Origin: Saccharomyces paradoxus
Lineage: Eukaryota > Ascomycota > Saccharomycetes > Saccharomycetales > Saccharomycetaceae
Assembly: GCF_002079055.1 (NCBI RefSeq)
Contig: NC_047488.1
Span: 310,001 to 374,000 of the forward strand
Direction: 5' to 3'
Length of the DNA: 64,000 nucleotides
In this document: positions 21,309 through 30,264 of the stretch, piece after piece
Numbering within the stretch: the stretch's first letter is position 1
How the letters are laid out: every line of letters starts with the position of its first letter
Position numbers and translations under genes: made by a program
Notes under the pieces: model-generated
Databases searched by the model: none
Told to the model about the DNA's origin: nothing
The model's input: the letters and a program-made list of their open reading frames with translations, nothing else

Positions 21309-23378
21309 TCAATCAATTTTGTCGTACAATTTTTGCAAGTCGTAGTTCTCTCTCCAGTAATCACCATGCTTCTTCAAAATTATAAGTACACTACTGGCAC
21401 CCAGAACGATAAAGGCTAGCATTGTGAAGGCCCATCCAGTCCCCATGCCGTTTAACATGGGCGTGGTGACAAAGACTGCGGTTGCGGCCAAGATTTGTCT
21501 TATTAAATTATTCAATGCGACACCTGTGGCACCCTTTCCCGGCAGGGAATCGACCAAGTAGGAAAGGGTAGCACCAATTGTCATCATAGCGGCATATCCA
21601 AAAAGCGCTGTTCCAATTAGTGGCGTTACCCAGTGACATTTTTTATCTAGGCACCAGCCAAATATCAGTAGCGCGATGGGGAAAGATATCACAGATGTAA
21701 CAACATTCCATGATATACGGGCTTCAGGTGCAAGAATGCCATATTTCTCTTTGTACCTTTTTAAAAGCATGTCTACCCAACGCCCGCCGTAAATAGAAGC
21801 GAAGAAGTATGTTACAGAGTTTGGAATATACAGCAGACCAATGTATAATGGTTTAAAATTGTAGGGAGGCCTCGAATATTTATATTCCACCGTCATATTA
21901 ACAAAGTATACTGTGGAAAAGGAAATTGCGGAAAATGTTATTGCAAGCGCCACAGGCGGGTATTCTAGGAAGTGTAGTGATTTTAAAGGTTTGATAAAAT
22001 AAATAAAAAAGGTGTCCCAGACCTTCCTCGCTGCTGATACCTCTTTAGGAGCAATTTCACCCCCACTACTGGATAGCACCTTTTTGACTTGTTCTTCCAG
22101 GTTGGTTTGTAATTTTCTCAGACTATTTTCTCGGATAGATCTTGCTAATTTTGGATCTGTTGATCTTATCCTTGTAACTTGTGCCGTAGTTGCATCGATA
22201 CCACTATCATCTAACTGATATTCATACAAGCTTCTACTTGCCTCTGTATAAATCCGTTGCAATTGGGTTTCCCTAGCTCGACCATCAAAAGTATCGGGGC
22301 TAGAGTGACTTTCTAAATCTAGCGAATCTCGGTCCCTTACCTCTCCAACATAGTTATGTTTTTCAGTAGAGAGTGTAGCGGCTTGGTTTTCTATTTGATC
22401 TGCCCCATCTTCTCCCCTCTGATAATCATCCTGTATCTCTTGTTGTTCGCTATTGTCTACTTGAATACGTCTTTCAGCCAAAATTTGAGCAATAGCGCCT
22501 TTGGAATCTTGCTTTCTTAATGTTTCAGGTAATAACACTGTCAAAAGAATAACATTACATCCAGATAGAATGACCATAAACCATTGAGTGGATCTCCAAG
22601 GCCAGCGATTCACCAACAGAGACCCAAAAATTGGAGATAAAAGCGGAGCCAATAGTGGACCCAAATAATAATAACTCAAATTTTTACCTCTATCTTCACT
22701 AATATATAGATCGGCGACCGTACCAGCACCTACACTTTGGACACTGGCAGAAGCAGCCCCACAGAGCATTCTCAGGACAATAAAAGAGTTGATATCAGGG
22801 GCTAGAGCAGACCCGATATTAAATGCGAACAGTAATGCAAAAGAGGTGATGTAAGTAGTTCTTCTGCCCTCTAACTCGGATAGAGAAGACCACCATAATG
22901 GGAAAACGCCGAGACTTAAAAGGTATACACCAATTGAAACGTTCACCATAATCACTGAAGTTTTAAATTCCGTTGTGATTGAGTTGATTGCTGGGAAGAT
23001 GATTGATGTACCCATGGGGCCCATCATGGAAGAAAATGCAATTAAAAAGACAATCATCTTCTTCATCATCGGTGGATAATCTCTGGCATCTTTGAACTCT
23101 GGTATAATCGCAAGTTGAGGTAACAGCCCTCTGCGTTCACTCTTAGGAACAACATATTCTTCATCCTTCAGCCTACTTAGTTGGTTGTCCTTGCGTTCAT
23201 GGCTATCCGATGCCGCAGTTTCCAGTTTGTTCTTTTCATAATCATAATCGTTGCGTTCGCTGTGCAGGCTGCTGCTGCTTTCCTCACCGTGTATTATAAC
23301 CTGATTGTTGGGTAGTGAATTGTCTGAGTAATTACTCCTCAGAGACCCTATATTCGACTGTGAACTTGAAGCTTGCAT
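21309..23378 (-). CDS. QDR3: Qdr3, multidrug and polyamine H+ antiporter of the MFS
   Basis: DHA1-family major facilitator with 12 membrane segments; in S. cerevisiae it exports quinidine, barban, cisplatin and polyamines and has a role in spore wall assembly. 689 residues from the chosen ATG (MQASSS), as in S. cerevisiae; the frame opens three codons earlier. The N-terminal 100 residues are hydrophilic and Ser/Asn-rich. Six membrane segments follow from about 108 (MKKMIVFLIAFSSMMGPMGTSIIFPAI), with the MFS loop signature WWSSLSELEGRRTTY. A large cytosolic loop of about 180 residues, acidic with many SD/RD pairs, separates them from the last six, which begin near YPPVALAITFSAISFSTVYF. A Gcn4 site lies upstream. 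Confidence 0.95.
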   Translation of the reverse strand: MQASSSQSNIGSLRSNYSDNSLPNNQVIIHGEESSSSLHSERNDYDYEKNKLETAASDSHERKDNQLSRLKDEEYVVPKSERRGLLPQLAIIPEFKDARDYPPMMKKMIVFLIAFSSMMGPMGTSIIFPAINSITTEFKTSVIMVNVSIGVYLLSLGVFPLWWSSLSELEGRRTTYITSFALLFAFNIGSALAPDINSFIVLRMLCGAASASVQSVGAGTVADLYISEDRGKNLSYYYLGPLLAPLLSPIFGSLLVNRWPWRSTQWFMVILSGCNVILLTVLLPETLRKQDSKGAIAQILAERRIQVDNSEQQEIQDDYQRGEDGADQIENQAATLSTEKHNYVGEVRDRDSLDLESHSSPDTFDGRARETQLQRIYTEASRSLYEYQLDDSGIDATTAQVTRIRSTDPKLARSIRENSLRKLQTNLEEQVKKVLSSSGGEIAPKEVSAARKVWDTFFIYFIKPLKSLHFLEYPPVALAITFSAISFSTVYFVNMTVEYKYSRPPYNFKPLYIGLLYIPNSVTYFFASIYGGRWVDMLLKRYKEKYGILAPEARISWNVVTSVISFPIALLIFGWCLDKKCHWVTPLIGTALFGYAAMMTIGATLSYLVDSLPGKGATGVALNNLIRQILAATAVFVTTPMLNGMGTGWAFTMLAFIVLGASSVLIILKKHGDYWRENYDLQKLYDKID

Positions 23379-23726
23379 GTTTATCACTTCCTGGCCCTGG
23401 TTCTAGCATAGACGTTAAAAAGTTAGAGAAATGTGTCTCCATATGCCTTTAACCCTGCTTTCTTTTAAGGACACAAAGACACAGCTATTACAGCAAATTT
23501 CGTGTTGGTTTCTATCTTATCTAATCCATAATCTTTCAGTATTTTAATCTAATCGCAATTATCCAGATTTGGAATGAGATGGTTCAAATCCCCAAAGTAG
23601 ATGGTGTAACTACTGAGGTGTGGAAAAACCCCGAGTTTTTCCGACGCCGCGTAAAAGAAATTGAGCAGGAATAATATGAGAAGGTAAAAGTGATAAAAGG
23701 CAGCGCCGTAGCAATGTCTATTTACA

Positions 23727-23735
23727 ATGACTCAT
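23727..23735. promoter_or_regulatory. Perfect Gcn4 palindrome upstream of QDR3
   Basis: ATGACTCAT, the full 9-bp Gcn4 palindrome, lies about 350 bases upstream of the QDR3 ATG and 28 bases beyond the end of TCM62. Both genes point the same way, so it can serve only QDR3 among the neighbours. Gcn4 or another AP-1 type factor could bind; that is inference. Confidence 0.5.
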
Positions 23736-23762
23736 TCTGACTACTTAAAAGTATGTAAAGCT

Positions 23763-25478
23763 TTATCTGTGCCGTTCAGGCTTTTTGTATACACATGTGA
23801 TAATTGTATTACAGCTTGTAAGTAATTCAATGAACGTTTCTACGCCGGCTAAACATGAATCCATCTTGTTCCACGGTTCTAAACTTCCACCTTTTACCGT
23901 ATTCATCGGTTCTGAATTGGGAGAACACTTAGCCAGTTGAAAGGACTTTTCGTTTATAGTATCTGCTATCAGGCTACTGATTTCATAATAGTTATACCCA
24001 TATACATTCTTAAAAGCCACCTCAGATGGAAGAACAACTGCTGATAAAACAGCATCTATGCCCACCTTAGTCATGAAATTCGATTCATTGGCTTTCAGTC
24101 TGTTTAGACCAGGAACTGTTTTCAATAGGGAGACACCGTAGGCAGGAATGAACCCTTTGGCCAGCCCGTGACATAAGGTGTTATTCAAGAAATTATCTAG
24201 AGCATTTCTTCTTTGGTCGATTTCGATTTCATTATGTCCACCAATGCTTAAAGTGACCGTTTTTTGGAGGAAGGATTTTGGAACTTTATTTGAAAGTGCT
24301 TCAGTACCAATGGAGTTATATAGGAATGCCTCCCCTGTGGTTGCCTTTATGGATTCAACATTGCCATAATATTTGTCTGCACACATTTTACTTGGCACTA
24401 ACGGGCTATATTCTGGTGAGTAGATGCTATCATATCCGCAAGGTAACCTTAAAAATTTTATAAAATCATGGTTTTCTTGTAGCGCTAAGTTATTGTTCGC
24501 CTTTTCCGAATACTTCACAACCACAATTCGGCTTTCATTATTTTCTCTCTTGTTTCTGTTATTATTAATTGTAATGGATGTCAAAGCATCACCTGTGCAA
24601 TCTCCGTTGACGATTAAAAGGACAGATTTTTTCAACTTTCTTGCGTACGTTATTGTGGGTAGAATCTTATTAGCGTCTCGTAATGTTCCATCATACATAA
24701 GAACTAGCATATCTTTCTCAATAGAAACTAGTTTCTTAGTAGGTAACTCCAAGGATCTTAAATAGGACTCGTTACTATCTAAAATACCAGCTGGATATTT
24801 CCAACCTTTGAATATATCAACCTCATCGTAAGTCTTTTTGCCGTTTATGACTCGCACGATATCATCCGAAAACAATTCATAGTCAATGGCTTTTAGAACC
24901 CTTTTGACGCTTTGGCTATCCGAAGAGGAGAGAGCGAATTGTTCAACCAGGGCAACAATATTGTTTTGACTTTTCACCATAATCTTGTTTTTCTCGAGAA
25001 AATCTCTGATATATCGCAATCCGGTTTTAATCCCATTGATCACTTCCTTCTCGGGATATTTGAAATAGTACTCCAGTAAGGAACATGTCAAAGATGTTGA
25101 AGTTGACGTTAAGTTTTCCCGGATGCAATCCATGAACAGCTGAAGGCCAACCCTACCCAGCTTTCGTGATCTATTTGATTGAAGCCTTGTGTTGATAGCT
25201 TCATCCACCTGTAGGGAATCTACTAACTCACGCATTACGTTCTGTAGTCTCAAAGTGTCATGCGAACTAACGACCTGTGGCCTAGATTTATACTTAGGTT
25301 CATATATCAACGTTTTATTGTAGGAGGATGATGTTATTATTTTTTCCAGCAGTTTGATACCGGAGAGCATATCTCTGAGAACCTGAAGGTTTTTTGTCCT
25401 ATAGACTGGGGTATGTAACGTTTTTATTGAACATCTCGTTTGATAATCTCCCAATTTCCTCAAACAATTTTTCAGCAT
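23763..25478 (-). CDS. TCM62: Tcm62, mitochondrial chaperonin-like protein for succinate dehydrogenase assembly
   Basis: Matrix protein distantly related to Hsp60 and needed to assemble the succinate dehydrogenase complex. 571 residues (572 in S. cerevisiae as I recall). A basic N-terminal presequence (MLKNCLRKLGDYQTRCSIKTLH) is followed by degenerate chaperonin-type segments, such as YARKLKKSVLLIVNGDCTGDALTSITINNN in the apical-domain-like middle and the C-terminal GVETFIELLTSCNTIITCV. The ATP-binding GDGTT of true chaperonins is not visible, as in this family. It diverges more from S. cerevisiae than most neighbours, which fits a fast-evolving assembly factor. The frame is intact. Confidence 0.93.
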   Translation of the reverse strand: MLKNCLRKLGDYQTRCSIKTLHTPVYRTKNLQVLRDMLSGIKLLEKIITSSSYNKTLIYEPKYKSRPQVVSSHDTLRLQNVMRELVDSLQVDEAINTRLQSNRSRKLGRVGLQLFMDCIRENLTSTSTSLTCSLLEYYFKYPEKEVINGIKTGLRYIRDFLEKNKIMVKSQNNIVALVEQFALSSSDSQSVKRVLKAIDYELFSDDIVRVINGKKTYDEVDIFKGWKYPAGILDSNESYLRSLELPTKKLVSIEKDMLVLMYDGTLRDANKILPTITYARKLKKSVLLIVNGDCTGDALTSITINNNRNKRENNESRIVVVKYSEKANNNLALQENHDFIKFLRLPCGYDSIYSPEYSPLVPSKMCADKYYGNVESIKATTGEAFLYNSIGTEALSNKVPKSFLQKTVTLSIGGHNEIEIDQRRNALDNFLNNTLCHGLAKGFIPAYGVSLLKTVPGLNRLKANESNFMTKVGIDAVLSAVVLPSEVAFKNVYGYNYYEISSLIADTINEKSFQLAKCSPNSEPMNTVKGGSLEPWNKMDSCLAGVETFIELLTSCNTIITCVYKKPERHR

Positions 25479-26187
25479 ACTCGTTAAAGCATAGGAGACT
25501 TTTATGTTTACAATAGTGTGGAAAAATTATTGGGGTTAAAGCTTGTAAATGATACACTGCTTCACTATTGAAGCTTTTCTTTCTCAAGGCATGGTAGAAG
25601 CAGCCTTTATTTTTTACATTTTTTAAAGCCATAACGGATTTAAATTGCGGAGATTTCAAATTCAAAAAAACTATATAAATTATTGAAAGCGGACTCATCT
25701 AAACACGAATTGGCATAGATGTATTGCTCCACAAAAGCAATACGTCCATACAACGGTGCCATCGATTTATAATGAAACCTCCGTAATGTTTAGGGGGTTT
25801 CATTGAAGTAAACTGCTGGAACCGAGATTAAAAAGACAACAGAGTAATTCATAAATGAATAAATGAAGACTCGGTTGTATTGCCCTTAAACGTTTTTAGG
25901 ACTAGGTTGGCTGCCTCCTCACCTCAATTTTCTGGTAAGGGAGGTCTGCGTCAGGAATCTATTCGGATACCTTGGTAGTACTTTTAGGGGCACATTTTTT
26001 AGGTTTCCTTCTTGTTTTATTAGGTATCCCTGAGATCTGATACTAGTAAAGTCTTAACCTCCACAAACGGTGAAGGAAGTAAAGTACTTGGAGTGAGAAA
26101 CGGTTTTCTTCTGAATAGAGAAGATAAAATATCTTTCCTGGAAGCCTTTACTGAAGGTGCTAACAGATCAACAAAAAGGAAAGAGCT
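25479..26187. other. Intergenic region TCM62 to tRNA-Val
   Basis: 709 bases. Nearest TCM62 it is promoter. Two inverted repeats stand out: GTATTGC/GCAATAC at 25721-25743 and AATGAAACC/GGTTTCATT at 25771-25804. The rest, to 26187, is mixed-composition sequence that I do not recognise; it may contain decayed insertions, since tRNA neighbourhoods collect them. No intact gene was seen. Confidence 0.45.
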
Positions 26188-26261
26188 TGATCCAACCGAG
26201 GTTCGAACTCGGGATCTTCGCCGTGTAAAGGCGACGTCTTGAACCACTGGACCATTGGACC
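26188..26261 (-). tRNA. tV(UAC): tRNA-Val, anticodon UAC
   Basis: 74 bases fold as a cloverleaf: acceptor GGTCCAA with TTGGATC (one G-U pair), D-arm GGTCCAGTGGTTC, anticodon loop CTTTACACG reading UAC, T-arm GAGTTCGAACCTC (B box GTTCGAACC) and discriminator A. No intron. It lies between TCM62 and GIP1, as in S. cerevisiae. Ty LTRs lie on its 5' side, the usual target region for Ty1-type elements upstream of Pol III genes. Confidence 0.97.
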
Positions 26262-26432
26262 GGAACTCGATGTTACGTTGTAATTAGATATATGTTAATA
26301 GTATGAATTTGAAATCTGCCCAATTCATATCCATTATTATGGCAGCCACTAAAAACACGTAGATTCAATGAATTTTTTGGTAAGAGTATAGGCCTTCAAA
26401 CATCTTTACAGAGTATTCTCATACTATGTACA

Positions 26433-26767
26433 TATTGGAATGAAATTCTAATATCATCTACCGACTAGTATTCATGTTACTAGTATAATAGCACATACGG
26501 TGTAAGAAGATGACATATATATTGAGAAACAGTCATCAAGTTTAGGGGAAGCTGAGACGCAAGGATTGATAATGTAATAGGATAATGAATGGCAACGTAT
26601 AAAAGGAAAAGAAAATAAATTAATATTTATTACGTAGAATTATCGATTCCCTTTTGTGGATTCCTATATCCTCGAGGAGAACTTCTAGTATATTCTGTAT
26701 ACCTAATATTATAGCCTTTAGTAACAATGGGATCCTAACAATTATCTAATTATTCACCAAATTCTCA
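26433..26767 (+). mobile_element. Solo delta LTR (Ty1/Ty2 type)
   Basis: A 335-base full-length delta LTR without internal element. It begins as a variant of TGTTGGAATA, contains the delta hallmarks CGGTGTAAGAAGATGACATA and GGATTGATAATGTAATAGGA, the Ty primer/terminator region CTCGAGGAGAACTTCTAG and ends ATTCTCA. Flanking 5-mers nearly match, consistent with a decayed target duplication. It lies 171 bases upstream of the tRNA-Val 5' end. A solo LTR arises by recombination between the two LTRs of a full element; it is a moderately old fossil. Confidence 0.9.
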
Positions 26768-26774
26768 GTATATC

Positions 26775-27109
26775 TGTTGGAACGGGTGGGGCATTAATGT
26801 TAGTTTAAGTTGCTCTAGTAACAATCTGAATGGTTACATCGTATACTAATGTACATCTCAGATACGTCCAAATATAATTGTACCTAATTGTAGAATATGA
26901 AATATTATACGAGCAATGCAGATAGTACTACAATCGAGTTAACGATCTATTAATTGAACATTGGGGCGGTAGTTATATACATGAGTAATATGAGTCGTCG
27001 GATTGAACATATTTTAACTACCTGACCTATTATTATATTGGTCATACTACGATGAACCAATCGGCGTGTATTTTATGTACCTCTCTTATATGATATAAGA
27101 GGATCAACA
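26775..27109 (+). mobile_element. Solo tau-like LTR (Ty4 type)
   Basis: Sequence starting TGTTGGAACG and ending GGATCAACA, with internal stretches (TTGCT.TAGTAACAATCT, TTACATCGTATACTAATGTA, CCTGACCTATTATTATATTGG) that I recognise from tau, the LTR of Ty4. About 335 bases against roughly 370 for tau, so probably an older and somewhat eroded copy. No Ty4 coding sequence is attached. It is wedged between two delta LTRs in opposite orientations. Confidence 0.7.
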
Positions 27110-27119
27110 CCCATTCTTC

Positions 27120-27439
27120 TGAGAATTGGGTGAGTAATTAGATAATTGTTGGGATTCCATTGTTGCTAAAGACTATAATATTAGGTATACAGAATATACT
27201 AGAAGTTCTCCTCGAGGATATAGGAATCCACAAAAGGGAATCGATAATTCTACGTAATAAATATTAATTTATTTTCTTTTCCTTTTATACGTTGCCATTC
27301 ATTATCCTATTACATTATCAATCCTTGCATTTCAGCTTCCATTAGATTGGATGACTGTTTCTCAATCTTTATGCCATCCTCTTGCACCGCATGTGATAAT
27401 ATAATACTAAATAGATGATATTAGAATTTCATTCCAACA
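27120..27439 (-). mobile_element. Solo delta LTR (Ty1/Ty2 type), inverted relative to its neighbour
   Basis: A 320-base delta LTR on the minus strand, from TGAGAAT at the left to TTCCAACA at the right. It is bounded by a perfect 5-bp direct repeat TCTTC (27115-27119 and 27440-27444), the target site duplication expected of Ty1 integration, so this copy is fairly recent. Over 156 bases (27173-27328) it is the exact reverse complement of 26559-26714 in the plus-strand delta, while the outer third is clearly different. Confidence 0.92.
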
Positions 27440-27484
27440 TCTTCATTAATACTAATTACTAATTATCAACAATATGGGTCACCA

Positions 27485-27705
27485 AGGGAGTATTAAGAAA
27501 TCTACAAAATAAAAGCAATATTCTATATAATATTGAAAAAAAAATCTCCTTCATTTTATACGTTGTTGTCATTTTCCTGCTACATTGTCAATCGTCAGGT
27601 GTCTGCCTTTATTAAATTGGATGTCAGGTTTGAATCCTGTCTAACTGTAGTTTTGAATTGCCATACTAGGAGTAAATAGAAGATACCTGACCTATATTCA
27701 ACCAA
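27485..27705 (-). mobile_element. Old, degenerate delta-like LTR fragment
   Basis: Segments such as TTTTATACGTTGTTGTCATT, CTGCTACATTGTCAATC and ATTAAATTGGATG align by eye with the minus-strand delta at 27120-27439, and the right end (AAATAGAAGATA..TTCAACC) resembles a delta terminus. Similarity is patchy, so this is an ancient remnant with approximate limits. A B-box-like sequence, GGTTTGAATCC, lies inside it at 27627-27637. Confidence 0.5.
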
Positions 27706-27930
27706 ATATTGTGTCCAAATAAAGGCATGTTAACAAAGCGGAGAATCGTATATACGCATTATCTTTGTCTAACGATGATTTTTTATGTTATTCACTAAAT
27801 GGTAACTATCAATAGTTGATTCCCTTTTAGCTACAAATGCATAAATATATGTATAACCACGTATGTAATGTGTGAAGTAAAGTGAAAACAATTTTATGGA
27901 GTAGTAAATGTTAAGCGTTTTGTTTTCTGT

Positions 27931-29853
27931 TCAAAAGACATCCTCATCAAGCGATATAATTTGTGCCCCTTGACTACTTATACCTTTTAATTGCCTACCG
28001 ATGTTTCTTTCCGTAGCTCTCATACTTGATATGATCCCAGATTTATCATTAACGGAACCCTCGCATCCAACAGCCGCAATATCCAGAGGATACTCCTCAG
28101 AATAGTACTTACTTAGTTGTTCTCCCCTCAGTCTATAATTTTCTGCTTCATTCCTTTGCCTTTTGTACTCTGTATACTGAAAATAGTGTAAAAATTGGGC
28201 GACACCCACTGTGTCGCACTTTGAAGCTCTCTGAGACTCTTCATCCTGCTGCAAATTCATCTTTGCCTTTAAAATCGACCTTGTTTCCGTAGTTGAATAA
28301 CCACTCTGACTCCCGTCTTTGTTTAACTTTTTAAATTTCTTATAAATTAAAAGTCGTGAATTTTCATCAAACCGAACACTAGAGGTACTCCGATCGTTTA
28401 TACCAAGGTCTGTATCCATTTCTGAAGAGTTTTCGCTGTCAGATAGCTCTACCTCTTCTTCGTTATCAACATATGGATTGAAAGCATCATAAAATCTTTT
28501 ATTTCTGAAGTTTACGCATCTCTTCTTGTTTTTATGACTTTTGATCAAATGCGTTAAGTTATCTTGGCTTAAGTCACCTTTGTGAACCTTTGAAAGAATT
28601 TGTGATATATTGATCTGATTGGTAATACCTCGAAATGTTGGGATAGTATAAATTTTGCTACTTTCACTTGAACTTGTCTCAGATAAACCGGAAAGTTCTT
28701 GAGATTCAATTGGCTCAAACGTGGTCTCTACATCATCTGAATAGCTACTGCTCGCGTCATCTATATCCTTATCCAATGTATCATCTTTTAAAGCCGAGCT
28801 CACTTCAATTGGCTTTTCCATTGCACCTACTGTACTAATATTAGAATCAGTTACGATCATGTTTTCGTCATTCTCAGTGGCAACATTATTTATTGATTCT
28901 TGATCCATATTTATGCATTCGTTATCGCTTTCATTATCGGAGGTACTGGAACCAATTATATTGGTAGAGGGAAAATCTACTTTTTCAATTAAAAACGAAT
29001 CTGTGGAACTTAATACTTCAATTTTTTGTTGAAGTTCTTTGGTAATGTATATTGAAGGCGTACTTTCCATTGAATGATCCGATCCAGATTCATTTGAGTA
29101 CTGTTTTAAGCATAGCCTTTTTTCAGAAGTAGTATCACTAGAATCATTGCGAATGCTTCGTTTTGTGCCACGCATCGAATCTGACCTGTCAAGCGATTCA
29201 TTTGATTCAATTGGAGTAAAAGTTGCGGGCGCCAAGCTTTGCAAATTCTCTTCAAAGTGTTTCAAGTCTTCATATTTTAAATTGTTAAAAGGAATAAATC
29301 TCTCACTCAGGTTCCAGCACGATTCACTGTCTAGATAAGCCTTGTCGGAATCTTGGCTTTTATTTGAATAATCAAATTGCGTTTCAAATTCCTTCGAATT
29401 CGTATGAAATCTATTAAAACAGGGTGTATCATCGTCTGCCTTGTACATATTACCTGGCTCTGACTTTTTTGTTTCTTCGGCTGCTGGACAACTCTTTTCG
29501 TTTTGATGTCCATTTCTCCCATGACGTATTTTCTTCAATCCTCTTTTTAAATTATCTTTGAACTCGTAGAATTTTCTATTACTGAACAGAGTTTCGAATT
29601 TAGTGTCTCCACGGAAGAAAGAACTCTTTCCATCCTGGCACTTGTATTTTATTGGAGTTGTGACCAAAGGTCCATGAGCAGGATTTAAATTAGAAAATGT
29701 CTCAGTAGGATTAGGTTTTGCAAAGTCGCGCAAATCTAATGCATCAGAATGCAACAAGGATCCATGTGCAGTCGACGGCCTTAACCATTCTCTAAAACGC
29801 CTCCTTTTCAAAGACTCAAATGGTCTAGCTTTTGGCTGCAAAACAGTTTCCAT
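27931..29853 (-). CDS. GIP1: Gip1, meiosis-specific regulatory subunit of PP1 phosphatase Glc7
   Basis: Targets Glc7 to septins on the prospore membrane and is needed for septin organisation and spore wall formation. 640 residues, highly polar and Ser/Asp/Glu-rich with little predicted fold, which is typical. A PP1-docking motif of the RVxF type is at residues 445-449 (RCVNF) inside a basic patch [21 protein letters not shown], followed by an acidic stretch [17 protein letters not shown] second candidate, [10 protein letters not shown], follows. The N terminus is basic ([19 protein letters not shown]). Start is the first ATG of the frame. Two perfect middle-sporulation elements lie in the promoter. 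A short LTR-rich region separates it from tRNA-Val. Confidence 0.92.
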   Translation of the reverse strand: METVLQPKARPFESLKRRRFREWLRPSTAHGSLLHSDALDLRDFAKPNPTETFSNLNPAHGPLVTTPIKYKCQDGKSSFFRGDTKFETLFSNRKFYEFKDNLKRGLKKIRHGRNGHQNEKSCPAAEETKKSEPGNMYKADDDTPCFNRFHTNSKEFETQFDYSNKSQDSDKAYLDSESCWNLSERFIPFNNLKYEDLKHFEENLQSLAPATFTPIESNESLDRSDSMRGTKRSIRNDSSDTTSEKRLCLKQYSNESGSDHSMESTPSIYITKELQQKIEVLSSTDSFLIEKVDFPSTNIIGSSTSDNESDNECINMDQESINNVATENDENMIVTDSNISTVGAMEKPIEVSSALKDDTLDKDIDDASSSYSDDVETTFEPIESQELSGLSETSSSESSKIYTIPTFRGITNQINISQILSKVHKGDLSQDNLTHLIKSHKNKKRCVNFRNKRFYDAFNPYVDNEEEVELSDSENSSEMDTDLGINDRSTSSVRFDENSRLLIYKKFKKLNKDGSQSGYSTTETRSILKAKMNLQQDEESQRASKCDTVGVAQFLHYFQYTEYKRQRNEAENYRLRGEQLSKYYSEEYPLDIAAVGCEGSVNDKSGIISSMRATERNIGRQLKGISSQGAQIISLDEDVF

Positions 29854-29887
29854 AATTAGCTAATAATTGAATAGCTCTTTATCAATA

Positions 29888-29897
29888 ATTTTGCGAA
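29888..29897 (-). promoter_or_regulatory. Middle sporulation element in the GIP1 promoter
   Basis: Read on the minus strand the bases are TTCGCAAAAT, a full match to the Ndt80/Sum1 element DNCRCAAAWD, 35 bases before the GIP1 ATG. GIP1 is expressed in mid-sporulation, which fits. Confidence 0.6.
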
Positions 29898-30110
29898 CAG
29901 ATTCGAATTATAAAGAAAGCCACCAAACAAATAGGCAAAGAGGAAGAAAATAGCTATACTTGAATATCTCTTCTTTAAATAAAATCAGGAAAAAAGGAAA
30001 ATATAAGTAAATTTTTATTCAAATGGTTCTGTTAATATATACCTATTCTATTTTTGTTACACTTTTTTTGTCGAAAAAGTCCCCGATTTCTGCAGCGTCA
30101 CATTTAATAA

Positions 30111-30120
30111 ATTTTGCGTC
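30111..30120 (-). promoter_or_regulatory. Second middle sporulation element upstream of GIP1
   Basis: Minus-strand GACGCAAAAT is again a full match to DNCRCAAAWD, about 258 bases upstream of the GIP1 start and in the same orientation as the first site. The gap 29854-30264 otherwise holds AT-rich promoter sequence and the ZTA1 3' end. Confidence 0.5.
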
Positions 30121-30264
30121 GGACCAGTTTATATAGCCTTTTAGAAAAATAGAAGGTGAAACACTTATTATAATCCCTACTTAACCCAAGAAGAGTAAAA
30201 TTCGTGAACACAAAAAGAAAAGGGCAAAAAAGCAGCTAAATTATTAAAATACATCAATATGATT

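Noticed and set aside
25399-25698. 99-codon minus-strand ORF overlapping the TCM62 5' end
   Set aside because: Overlaps TCM62 in another frame; low-complexity promoter sequence with no family resemblance.
26020-26247. 75-codon minus-strand ORF across tRNA-Val
   Set aside because: Covers a functional tRNA gene; chance frame.
26433-27705. A full-length Ty element in the LTR cluster
   Set aside because: Only LTR sequence is present; no gag or pol coding sequence lies between or beside the LTRs.
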